From: Marinomonas maritima
GTDB taxonomy: Bacteria > Pseudomonadota > Gammaproteobacteria > Pseudomonadales > Marinomonadaceae
Length of the DNA stretch: 64,000 nt
Assembly (NCBI RefSeq): GCF_024435075.2
Contig: NZ_JAMZEG020000005.1
Coordinates: 175,422-239,421 of the forward strand
Direction of reading: 5' to 3'
Numbering within the stretch: the stretch's first letter is position 1; each line of letters starts with the position of its first letter. The translations under genes and the position numbers were made by a program. Positions 24,833 through 33,000 of this stretch are shown here, one piece after another. The notes below the pieces were generated by a model that worked only from the letters and a program-made list of their open reading frames with translations, had not been told where the DNA came from and did no database searches.

Positions 24833-25741
24833 CTATTCATTGAAATTACGCTTTTTATATTCATTTTTGACTAGATATTCAACCATATCATTGATTTTCA
24901 TACCTTTTTCCTCTGCCAGTGCATTTAGTTTTTGCTTTGTATTTAGCGTCATACTGATGCTGTAAGGCTTTTTTCCACTCGATTTTTCTCGAAATTTTTT
25001 CTGACTCCACGCCTTCTTCATTTTATCAATGATGAGAGCTTTACGGTCTACGTTATCAGATAAATCGATAGTAGCAATAACCGCTGCTTTTTTTTCTGAA
25101 TCGTTGCTTGGTATCCAAGCAGGTTCTAGCGGTCGTTGCGTAATGTTTTGGAGGTAAGACCACGCCCAAGCCCATTGGGAAGGATTATTTTCTTCGAACC
25201 AATGCGTTATGCCTTCATTAATACGTATGTCCTGCCATTTACTTTTAAGGTGATCAAGGATGTCCTGCTGTTGTTGGGCGTCCGCTTCACCATCATAAAA
25301 AGCGGTAAGAACATCGTTTTGCCTGTCTGCCGCATTTTCTCTTTCTATAGTAAAGGCTTTTTCTGCCAGTAACAGCAGCTCGTTGTCTTTAATGACGTCT
25401 TTTTCTAGGTCCGTTTCTGTTTTCTTGGTTTTGCCTTTGAGATAACACCAAGCCCAGTTACATAACCGTTCGTCTTTTTTATCTAACCATCGAAAATAAC
25501 TGGAAGGAAGTTGAGTGGATTTAAAAGCAGAGCGCATCTGAGTTGAAAAATTCTGAGGAGCCCGGTTTTTCTTAATGAGGTTGTCTAATTCTTCATTCAG
25601 TTTATTTACGCGTTCTGTTGGCGAGTTACCACGTAAGTTTTTTAGCGAAGCGCTTCTTATATTTTTTAGTAAATAATCCACATAAAAAGTACATTCTCTT
25701 TCGGATGCGGCGTCCAGAAATTCAGCGTTGCTTTTGAGCAT
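24833..25741 (-). CDS. Unrecognised protein with W-rich repeats and ribbon-helix-helix-like C-terminus
   Basis: I do not recognise this 302-residue, highly charged, soluble protein. Two similar segments, NWAWCYLKG (about 118-126) and AWAWSYLQN (about 190-198), each preceded by an aromatic pair (YFRWL, THWFE), suggest an internal duplication. The last 45 residues (YSISMTLNTKQKLNALAEE then KGMKINDMVEYLVKNEY) have the strand-helix-helix pattern of ribbon-helix-helix DNA-binding domains and recall the C-terminal part of MatP. No signal peptide or membrane segment. It stands alone next to a 550-base AT-rich gap. Confidence 0.6.
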   Translation of the reverse strand: MLKSNAEFLDAASERECTFYVDYLLKNIRSASLKNLRGNSPTERVNKLNEELDNLIKKNRAPQNFSTQMRSAFKSTQLPSSYFRWLDKKDERLCNWAWCYLKGKTKKTETDLEKDVIKDNELLLLAEKAFTIERENAADRQNDVLTAFYDGEADAQQQQDILDHLKSKWQDIRINEGITHWFEENNPSQWAWAWSYLQNITQRPLEPAWIPSNDSEKKAAVIATIDLSDNVDRKALIIDKMKKAWSQKKFREKSSGKKPYSISMTLNTKQKLNALAEEKGMKINDMVEYLVKNEYKKRNFNE

Positions 25742-25971
25742 TTTTTATTACCTTTTGGTATATAGATATTCCATTAAGATAAAAACTACGGTGTAGAGTG
25801 TTCCGTAAATATTACGTGTATTTGTGTAAGTTGACAATAATTTTACAGTTGATTTATTGATTATATTTTCTAATAAAGATGATATTTTTTATCAAAAAAT
25901 AGGCATTTTTCAGTCTTTTGACGATTGAATGTGGCTTTTAGTTAAAAGGTTATGAGAAAGGTGGTTTTTAG

Positions 25972-26067
25972 ATGAGATTGATGTGTACCCTCGTATTTTG
26001 TTCATGTTGTAGCCTGACAGGGGCATTGAATAGAGGAATAAACGGGTTGAGGAAGTTGAGTTATTAG
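25972..26067 (+). CDS. Possible 31-residue cysteine-rich small peptide
   Basis: ATG 25972 is preceded by AAAGGTGG at a workable distance. The product begins MRLMCTLVFCSCCSLTGA, hydrophobic with four cysteines, and resembles a small membrane or lipoprotein-like leader. Such short frames arise by chance, and nothing else supports expression. Confidence 0.2.
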   Translation: MRLMCTLVFCSCCSLTGALNRGINGLRKLSY

Positions 26068-26223
26068 AAAAACAGGATGACTTTGTGTTTTTGATAATGT
26101 GAAGTGACAGTAAGAGGGTTTCAGCAAAACTAAACGAAAAGTAGGCGAGAGTGAGATATTTGGATTCGGTTGGTATTTTTATAGTTTGGGGGGTAATAGA
26201 GTCATAGAGGGGGATTTAATAAG

Positions 26224-26254
26224 GAACGGCTACGAATATGCTATCCGTAGCCGT
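26224..26254 (-). terminator. Hairpin downstream of rhlE
   Basis: ACGGCTACG pairs with CGTAGCCGT around a 12-13-base loop, 40-70 bases after the rhlE stop. The T tract on the minus strand is poor (TTCCTTATT), so termination may be weak. Confidence 0.5.
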
Positions 26255-26292
26255 GCTAAGTCTACATTCAGGGTAGTTTGGTTATGAATGGC

Positions 26293-27543
26293 CTAACGGC
26301 GCTTTTTCTTTGGCTTTTTATCTCTTGAAGAGTGTAAGCCAAGCGCTTTTGCTCTTTGTTCTTTTTTAGAGGGTTCGCGCTTTTTACTGGGCCTATCGAC
26401 TTTATTTAAATCAGGTTCGAATCCAGGCAACCACTGTGGAACAAATTGCTCACCGACGAGTTTTTCGATATCGGTGAGTAAATAGCGCTCTTTTTCAGAG
26501 ACTAAGGAAATAGCAAGCCCCGTTGCGCCAGCGCGCCCCGTTCTACCTATTCGATGAATGTAATCTTCTGCGTTATAAGGTAGTTCGTGATTCACTACAT
26601 ACAGTAGCTGCTCAATGTCGATGCCTCGTGCTGCGACGTCGGTTGCTACTAGCGCTCGTACTTTGCCAGCCTTAAAGTCCGCTAAGACACGATCGCGTGC
26701 CCCTTGAGATTTATCACCGTGAATAGATTGGGTTGCTACCCCGTCTTTCTGCATTTCTTTTGCTAATTCATCTGCACCTTGTTTAGTACGAGTGAAAATA
26801 AGTACTTGCTGCCAATTTTTTGAGCCAATTAAATACGATAAGAGCGCACTTTTGCGATCTTTATCAACGGCGTAAATAGTTTCCTCAACTTGAGTTGCCG
26901 TTGTATTACGATTGTCGACCTCGATGAGTTTAGGGTCTTTTAATAAGACTTTACTGAGTGCAAAAATGTCGTCATTAAAGGTGGCGGAAAAGAACAACGT
27001 TTGCCGCTTATAAGGGAGGGTTTTCAGTATTCTTTGGATGTCGATGATGAAACCCATGTCGAGCATTCGGTCGGCTTCATCTAACACCAAGGTTTGCACA
27101 GCGCTTAAATCAATGAGTTTTTTCATGACCAATTCAAGCAATCGCCCCGGTGTTGCGACCAATACATCGCAACCATTTCTTAGCGCATCAAGTTGTACAT
27201 TAATGCTCGCCCCGCCATAAACGACAACGGATTTTATGGGTAGATTCTTGCTGTATTTTACAAAGCTAGCATGGACTTGTTGTGCAAGCTCACGAGTGGG
27301 CGTCAATACAAGAACCTGGATTCGGGAGGCATTATTTGCATTCTTAGCTTGTAGTATTTTGTGTAGAAGAGGTAAGGCAAACGCCGCCGTTTTCCCCGTC
27401 CCAGTTTGGGCGCCGGCCATGACATCTTTCTGTGCGAGTACGGCTGGAATGGCTGCTTGCTGAATGGGGGTGGGAATTGCATAGCCTAATTCGTCTATGA
27501 CATCGGTGATTTCTTTAAGAAGTCCTAAAGAGGTAAAACTCAT
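26293..27543 (-). CDS. rhlE: DEAD-box ATP-dependent RNA helicase RhlE
   Basis: A 416-residue DEAD-box helicase. Q-motif region GYAIPTPIQQAAIP, motif I AQTGTGKT, motif II VLDEADRMLD, motif III SAT and motif VI HRIGRTGRAG are all present. A short basic C-terminal tail (about 380-416, rich in KKR) is typical of RhlE-type proteins acting in ribosome assembly and RNA decay, often cold-induced. Monocistronic, with a hairpin downstream. Confidence 0.9.
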   Translation of the reverse strand: MSFTSLGLLKEITDVIDELGYAIPTPIQQAAIPAVLAQKDVMAGAQTGTGKTAAFALPLLHKILQAKNANNASRIQVLVLTPTRELAQQVHASFVKYSKNLPIKSVVVYGGASINVQLDALRNGCDVLVATPGRLLELVMKKLIDLSAVQTLVLDEADRMLDMGFIIDIQRILKTLPYKRQTLFFSATFNDDIFALSKVLLKDPKLIEVDNRNTTATQVEETIYAVDKDRKSALLSYLIGSKNWQQVLIFTRTKQGADELAKEMQKDGVATQSIHGDKSQGARDRVLADFKAGKVRALVATDVAARGIDIEQLLYVVNHELPYNAEDYIHRIGRTGRAGATGLAISLVSEKERYLLTDIEKLVGEQFVPQWLPGFEPDLNKVDRPSKKREPSKKEQRAKALGLHSSRDKKPKKKRR

Positions 27544-27675
27544 GAGTATCTCGCTGGTTATAAAAGGCGCTGAATAATGGCGCTAGTGTAGCATTGCATA
27601 AAAGAGGTCGGCTTTATTATTTGCTTTGCATGATGAAGTAAAGAGTGACGGTGGTGCCATAGTATGGCGCACCTA

Positions 27676-27945
27676 TTAAAGTGACCGCTTTCGTATGGTT
27701 AAACACGACAACCCATACAGCACGACGATTAAAGCTGAAAAGAAAGTGGGATCGATTCCCCAGTGAAGGCTGATCGGTCTGATCATGAATAAGCTAAAAG
27801 CCACGGGGAGTAAAAGCAGAAACATACGGCTAATGCTAATGGTGAGCGTAAAGCCCTCCGCACAATGCCGACAAGCTTGAGCTCGGCGCAGGCTTTTTTT
27901 AAGGGTTGAGAGTGGCAGTGTTGCTTCGCAATGTGGGCATTTCAT
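27676..27945 (-). CDS. Small zinc-ribbon membrane protein
   Basis: An 89-residue protein with two CxxC pairs at the N-terminus (CPHC at 3-6, CRHC at 26-29), consistent with a zinc ribbon, then two membrane segments (about 40-60 and 65-82) and a basic tail. This layout recurs in small bacterial proteins of unknown function. It lies alone downstream of the porin promoter region on the opposite strand. Confidence 0.6.
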   Translation of the reverse strand: MKCPHCEATLPLSTLKKSLRRAQACRHCAEGFTLTISISRMFLLLLPVAFSLFMIRPISLHWGIDPTFFSALIVVLYGLSCLTIRKRSL

Positions 27946-28398
27946 AGGGCAGACCTAAGTTGTGGTTTATTGTCGATGCGCGACAGTCTGCATGAGTCTT
28001 TGAGATGGCACAAGTTGAGGCGTTTAAAGGACGAGACGAAGGTGACGATAACCCTTCATTTATAGCATGGTTTATAGTGTTAGTCTTCCTAGCCAACTTG
28101 GATTCACTCATGCTCATACTTGTAATTAAATAACTAAAAAAGACGAGGCTTAACATTTGCGTTCTTATTTTTTGCTTATTGTTTTTTAACAATATAATCA
28201 AACTTATTTTTTATCCTTATATAACAGATCGTTAAGTATACTTCTTTTAAATTTCAGGAATTAAGTAAAAAATAAGAATAATTATCAACCGCGTTTCGTT
28301 GTAATAAAATTACCAAAATGTATCATTGTTTTTGAAAACATACGTTTTTGACAAGCTCTATTTATTATAAAAACAACATACATTTAGGTCTGATAATC
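27946..28398. other. Intergenic region upstream of porin
   Basis: No credible gene; an overlapping minus-strand frame has low-complexity composition and conflicts with the zinc-ribbon gene. The right half (28200-28398) is very AT-rich and should contain the porin promoter and a Fur-like site at 28273-28287. Confidence 0.6.
28273..28287 (+). promoter_or_regulatory. Possible Fur box upstream of porin
   Basis: TAAGAATAATTATCA matches the 7-1-7 Fur consensus at 12 of 14 positions, with a perfect right half. It lies 112 bases before the porin start. In this AT-rich stretch chance is a real alternative. Confidence 0.35.
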
Positions 28399-29361
28399 AT
28401 GAAAAAATCTATTATACATACTGCCATTGTTAGCAGTATTTTGTCTGTCAGTGCAGCCCATGCCGCCCCTTCTTTTGATGCTAATTTCGAGTTAAATACC
28501 GATGCTATTTCTAAGGCAGAAGGCGATACGACGTATGATCAAAATGGTCGTGTTGAGTTGAATGCATACAGTAAACATACTGCAGGTGATAACTTCTTCG
28601 CAGGTAAAGGTACTGTTCTGTTAAATACGGATGGTGAAGCAACGGTTGACGATGCTTTTATTAAGCTGGGTAATAGTACTTGGGATGTCCAGCTTGGTCG
28701 CTTTGAAGGGGTGAATCTATTTCCGCTTGGTAAAGACACCATGGTCGAACACGTTGCTGATGTTGACGTTTATCAAGCGAATAAAGTACGTGGCCGTGCT
28801 GGCGATGATGGTGGACAAATTGCTTTCCACTTTAATGCGAGTGAAAACGTAAAATTCGAAATCGATACGGTTTTTGGTGATGATGATACAGCGGGTGACG
28901 ATACCGCTGCTATCTCAGGCATTCGCCCATCTGTTACGTTTATCACGGATGCTGCGACGTTCACGGCTGGTTTTGAAAGCGTTAAGTACGACTTGACGGC
29001 GGGCGGCGATGTTAGTCAATCTGGTTATGCTTTAACCGCTAACTTTGATGTTGCCGCTACGAACGTTAATCTTTCTGCTGCTTTCATGGACGATGATAAT
29101 ACCGATCAGAAAGTATCTTCTTTTGCGGCAAACATGACCTATGGGAATTTTGGTTTGGGTGTGATTGGATCGAATGTTGATAACAAAACAGGCGATGATC
29201 CGTCTTTGTTAACGACGTATGTGGCTTACACAATGCCAGTATTAGACATCGAAAATGCGACCGTTACATTAGCAGGCTCCTACTCCACCGCGGATAAAGT
29301 TGCCGCTGGCGCAAATGATAAAACAACCGCAGCACGTGTTCGTTTTAACTATTCGTTCTAA
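28399..29361 (+). CDS. Outer-membrane porin-like beta-barrel protein
   Basis: About 320 residues with a signal peptide ending AAHA, followed by alternating short beta strands, many aspartate-rich turns (DDDTAGDD) and a C-terminal phenylalanine (RVRFNYSF), the mark of an outer-membrane barrel. ATG 28399 is preferred because it begins directly at the signal peptide (MKKSIIHTA); an in-frame ATG at 28348 lies in leader sequence. The conducted solute is unknown. Followed by a strong hairpin terminator. Confidence 0.82.
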   Translation: MKKSIIHTAIVSSILSVSAAHAAPSFDANFELNTDAISKAEGDTTYDQNGRVELNAYSKHTAGDNFFAGKGTVLLNTDGEATVDDAFIKLGNSTWDVQLGRFEGVNLFPLGKDTMVEHVADVDVYQANKVRGRAGDDGGQIAFHFNASENVKFEIDTVFGDDDTAGDDTAAISGIRPSVTFITDAATFTAGFESVKYDLTAGGDVSQSGYALTANFDVAATNVNLSAAFMDDDNTDQKVSSFAANMTYGNFGLGVIGSNVDNKTGDDPSLLTTYVAYTMPVLDIENATVTLAGSYSTADKVAAGANDKTTAARVRFNYSF

Positions 29362-29376
29362 TGCATAGTTAAAGAT

Positions 29377-29422
29377 AAGAACAATACCGCTGGTTATTCC
29401 CTTTTCTGGCGATATTGTTCTT
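29377..29422 (+). terminator. Terminator after porin gene
   Basis: AAGAACAATACCGC pairs with GCGATATTGTTCTT (13 of 14 positions) around an 18-base loop and is followed by TTCTTT. It begins 16 bases after the porin stop codon. Confidence 0.75.
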
Positions 29423-29487
29423 TCTTTATGCGAGCTTTTTACCCTTGCCCTTCATGTCTATTGGTTATCCAGTATTTCCTATTGCTA

Positions 29488-31362
29488 TTACTCAATAACG
29501 CGCAAGGTCATTAAATCGCTGTCTTTGGTGATGACCAATGTTGGATCAACGCGCAAACAGCTGCCAGCATAGTGCCCAGCCACGGAAAAAGTACAGACTT
29601 GTGAGCGGTAGCCTTCAATGTCGGGCAGTTTCCAAAGTGCTTGAAATATTTGGTCCTGATGGGAAAAACGACCCGCAGTTTCTTCCATCAAAGCGTCTTC
29701 ACCATCGAATAAACTGATGTTAAAACCACAACGGCCAGCAATAGGTTTACTCACATAGCCGTTGGTTTTAAGCGAGTCGCTTAATTCAAAAGACGATTCC
29801 AATAAATAAGGATGATCAGGGAAAAGCAGCCATAAAACAGGTAAAATCGCTTTATTGCTCGGAATAAGTGTCCAAAGTGGTTCATATACCATTACGTCTT
29901 TGCGTAACAACACATCCACTAAACGTGGCGCTGTGCTGCGTGGCACATCGGTTTGATAATCGCGTAGGCGTTGCTCGTCATCATCACATTCCGCGCGGAT
30001 CTGATCTAACGCGGTTTCCCACGCCCATGTTTTCCAAACCCAGCGAATTTTAATGCCATCCGCATCCACGACGTCGCCGGCATCGTCCCAACGTAAACTG
30101 CTAACGCCTTTGATGATTTTGCAATGTAGGCCCGCTTTTTCCATGGTGCGTTTCATGAAAAGAGCGTGATAGTTTTCTTCAAGATCGGTGTCTTGCATGA
30201 TGTGAATCACACCTTTCACGTCGCTGTTTTTCCACGCTTCAATCAATTCGTCGACCAGTTCCGTAGCAGAGCCATCTCCTTCATTGCCGCCATAATGCTT
30301 AGCCCATTTATCTTGGATGATCCCCGCTTCCATATAGCAAGAGGCCGAGTCACAGTTGTACTCGTAAACCTTGATACCTTGTGCAGATACGCTGAAATCG
30401 AACCTTCCAGTGATCATTTGATTACGACGATTATCCCAAGATTGATGAATCTTCGGCCACAGCGCCGGCGGAATGTTAAAGCTAGATAAAAGTTCATCGT
30501 TTTGTAATACGTAGTCTGTCGCGTGCATAAATAAAGCGTGCAATTCGTTGGTGGCGCGTTTCAGTTCCCGTTCAGCGGTTTGTGTCATGACCATGTATTT
30601 GTGGTCGTCTTCGACTCGGCTGGCGAGTTTGTGTCCACCCATCATATCGACAAAGGCTTCTTCCGCTGGGTTGGCGATATTTAGCCAAGCGCGTGTGGCT
30701 TGACCCTTGTCTGGCACATGGCGTAGTTGTAGGTCGAAAAGTGTTGGATCGTCAGGCTCTATATTTTCTGCATGCTGGTCATTGTCGGTTTGAATGACCC
30801 AACCTAAAATAGACGCGTCACCATAGGAGCAGCGTAACCAATAACCGCCATCGTCGCTGATTCGTGCTTCTAGTTCGCGGGAATAGTTTTGCCCTTCAGG
30901 CCAAACATGGTGACCAACGTTTTGTTCAATCAAATGCAGGCGATCCGGCATGACTTTGGTGATAATGGCAACATGGCCGGTGACTTCAAATTCGCCACCT
31001 TCGCTCCAAATTAACAAGGAGCCGACTTCTGGATGACGCAAGGATCCATTACGAAACGATTTCAGCGGTAAGCGGCTTTCGTCGACAATCAGTCGAGCGG
31101 ACGTCAGACGGAAAATATCGTACGCCATGGCGACGTCATCAAAGATGTAGCCTTTATTGAGATACAACCAACGACGAGCAAACTCAACACATTGCCATTT
31201 GTAACCCATGAAAACGCCGTCCACATAACTGCGGTACGCATGACGATTGGGTAACTCGTTGTCATCGGCAGAATCGTAATCAGACGAGTAAACAGGGACG
31301 TTGCCTGGTGCTATGCCTAACAAGGTGCCAAAGGGTGTTGGTTTAGTGGAATCAGATACCAT
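29488..31362 (-). CDS. gss: Bifunctional glutathionylspermidine amidase/synthetase
   Basis: The 624-residue protein (from ATG 31362) aligns along its length with E. coli Gss. The N-terminal CHAP amidase has the nucleophile cysteine in GYKWQCVEFARRWL and the histidine in GHVAIIT; the C-terminal ATP-grasp synthetase has ITGRFDF, YEYNCDSASCYMEAG and KPIAGRCG. It makes and hydrolyses glutathionylspermidine in the cytoplasm, linked to redox control. The frame extends 35 codons upstream, but family proteins start at the residues preceding PFGTLLG, so 31362 is chosen. Confidence 0.92.
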   Translation of the reverse strand: MVSDSTKPTPFGTLLGIAPGNVPVYSSDYDSADDNELPNRHAYRSYVDGVFMGYKWQCVEFARRWLYLNKGYIFDDVAMAYDIFRLTSARLIVDESRLPLKSFRNGSLRHPEVGSLLIWSEGGEFEVTGHVAIITKVMPDRLHLIEQNVGHHVWPEGQNYSRELEARISDDGGYWLRCSYGDASILGWVIQTDNDQHAENIEPDDPTLFDLQLRHVPDKGQATRAWLNIANPAEEAFVDMMGGHKLASRVEDDHKYMVMTQTAERELKRATNELHALFMHATDYVLQNDELLSSFNIPPALWPKIHQSWDNRRNQMITGRFDFSVSAQGIKVYEYNCDSASCYMEAGIIQDKWAKHYGGNEGDGSATELVDELIEAWKNSDVKGVIHIMQDTDLEENYHALFMKRTMEKAGLHCKIIKGVSSLRWDDAGDVVDADGIKIRWVWKTWAWETALDQIRAECDDDEQRLRDYQTDVPRSTAPRLVDVLLRKDVMVYEPLWTLIPSNKAILPVLWLLFPDHPYLLESSFELSDSLKTNGYVSKPIAGRCGFNISLFDGEDALMEETAGRFSHQDQIFQALWKLPDIEGYRSQVCTFSVAGHYAGSCLRVDPTLVITKDSDLMTLRVIE

Positions 31363-31595
31363 CGTGGTGAAATCCCTCACGCAAAAGCGTTTAATAGGGT
31401 CAAAGAAAAGACGATAAGAACACCGTCTTGGTGCTCGCAATATAGTCCTTGCAAAGTGGGCCTGCAAGCACTGAAAAGGTTATTTAATGAGCGACTATTC
31501 AGTAAAGAAAGTGCACGAGATTGTTTTTTAAAATTACTGCCATATGTAGTGTTTTATCTTTGATATCAAGATTGAAACTTATTCTGGAGCTCATC

Positions 31596-32675
31596 ATGAC
31601 AACTGCATCAACAACACTGTTTAGCCCTGTCAAATTAGGCGATTTAGAGCCGCCAAACCGTTTTGTAATGGCGCCTTTAACGCGCACACGCGCTCCTGGG
31701 CACCTACCAAACGCTTTGATGGCTGAGTATTACGCTCAGCGTGCTAGTACTGGTTTGGTCATTACTGAATGTACTATGGTAACTGAAGGCACCTCGTCTT
31801 TTGGAGACGATCCAGGCATTTATTCGCAAGAGCAAATTGAAGGCTGGAAGTTAACGACAGACGCGGTTCATAAAGCTGGTGGTCGTATTTTTATGCAAAT
31901 TTGGCATGGCGGTCGCGCTGCGCACCCATTACTGAATGGCGGTAAAGATGCCGTCTCATCAAGTGCACTTGCAATCGAAGGTGAAACGCATACGCCGGAA
32001 GGTAAAAAGCCGTATACCGTACCGCGAGAATTGACCGTAAGTGAAATCAAAGCAATAGTGAACGATTTCCGACAAGGCGCGATTAATGCCAAAGAAGCAG
32101 GCTTTGATGGTGTTGAAGTTCATGGTGCGAATGGTTACTTGATTGATCAATTTTTGCGTGAAAGTGCGAATAAACGCACAGACGAATACGGCGGTTCTTT
32201 CGAAAATCGCGCACGATTTTTAACCGAAGTATTAGAAGCTGTGACAGAGGTTATGGGCAGTGGTCGAGTAGGATTACGCCTTTCACCTTTGAACAGCTTC
32301 CAAAGTATGAAAGAAAGTGATCCTCTCGCGTGGACTCGCTTCTTGGGTGAGTACCTAAATCGTTTTGATTTGGCTTACCTTCATCTGATGCGTGCTGACT
32401 TCTTTGGCTTACAAAAAGCGGATGTGGTGAGTGTGGCCCGCGAAGTTTACAAAGGCCACTTAATGGTTAACATGGGTTACAGCCCAGAAGAAGCGAACCA
32501 AGTGATTGCGAGTGGCCAAGCCGACAGTGTGGCATTTGGTACTGGCATCCTTGCGAATCCAGATTTCGTTGAGCGAGTTAAAGAAGGCGCAGAATTGAAT
32601 CAACCAAATTCTGATACCTTCTATACGTCAGGCGCAGAAGGGTACACAGACTACCCGTTTATGACCGCGTCCTAG
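31596..32675 (+). CDS. Old Yellow Enzyme-family ene-reductase
   Basis: A 359-residue FMN TIM-barrel flavoprotein. LGDLEPPNRFVMAPLTRTRA at the N-terminus, HGGRAAH, GFDGVEVHGANGYLIDQFLRE and NKRTDEYGGS are family signatures, including the substrate-binding histidine/asparagine pair. These NADPH enzymes reduce activated alkenes and N-ethylmaleimide-like electrophiles. ATG 31596 follows TGGAG; an earlier in-frame ATG (31521) would add 25 hydrophobic residues not seen in the family. Confidence 0.88.
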   Translation: MTTASTTLFSPVKLGDLEPPNRFVMAPLTRTRAPGHLPNALMAEYYAQRASTGLVITECTMVTEGTSSFGDDPGIYSQEQIEGWKLTTDAVHKAGGRIFMQIWHGGRAAHPLLNGGKDAVSSSALAIEGETHTPEGKKPYTVPRELTVSEIKAIVNDFRQGAINAKEAGFDGVEVHGANGYLIDQFLRESANKRTDEYGGSFENRARFLTEVLEAVTEVMGSGRVGLRLSPLNSFQSMKESDPLAWTRFLGEYLNRFDLAYLHLMRADFFGLQKADVVSVAREVYKGHLMVNMGYSPEEANQVIASGQADSVAFGTGILANPDFVERVKEGAELNQPNSDTFYTSGAEGYTDYPFMTAS

Positions 32676-32710
32676 AGAATAGAAAATAACGAATAGAACA
32701 CCACACGATT

Positions 32711-32742
32711 AAAAACGCCAAGGCAACTGCCTTGGCGTTTTT
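32711..32742 (+). terminator. Intrinsic terminator after the ene-reductase gene
   Basis: AAAAACGCCAAGGCA and TGCCTTGGCGTTTTT form a perfect stem with a two- to three-base loop and a T run. The 258 bases from here to the next start hold no visible gene and should contain the promoter of the GGDEF-EAL gene. Confidence 0.9.
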
Positions 32743-33000
32743 ATTTGTGCGTTTTGAATGCCATTCATTTGCCTGTGTTTTATCAAAGAAAAAAGTACCT
32801 TGTTCAACACGGTTTAATGATTACAAAAGTGAACAAACGCATTTGAAATATGTGTGCTAGGTTTAAGTGTATATAAAAGAAGGTATGTTTGATCAGAATG
32901 CGATCGGACATAAAGCCATTTAGCTTGAATCTTTTGAGTGCAAACAAGGCACCTCAGAATAATTAAGGAAAAGAGCTAATACACTTAATTAGAGTTTAAG

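Larger units (their letters stand above)
25742..26292. other. AT-rich intergenic region without a clear gene
   Basis: The first 200 bases are very AT-rich and probably hold the promoter of the minus-strand repeat protein. The middle contains one possible short ORF (25972-26067, listed separately). The end carries a hairpin serving rhlE. No tRNA, riboswitch or transposase remnant was seen. Confidence 0.6.

Noticed and set aside
27899..28201. 100-residue minus-strand ORF
   Set aside because: Overlaps the zinc-ribbon gene in another frame and has composition typical of non-coding AT-rich DNA.
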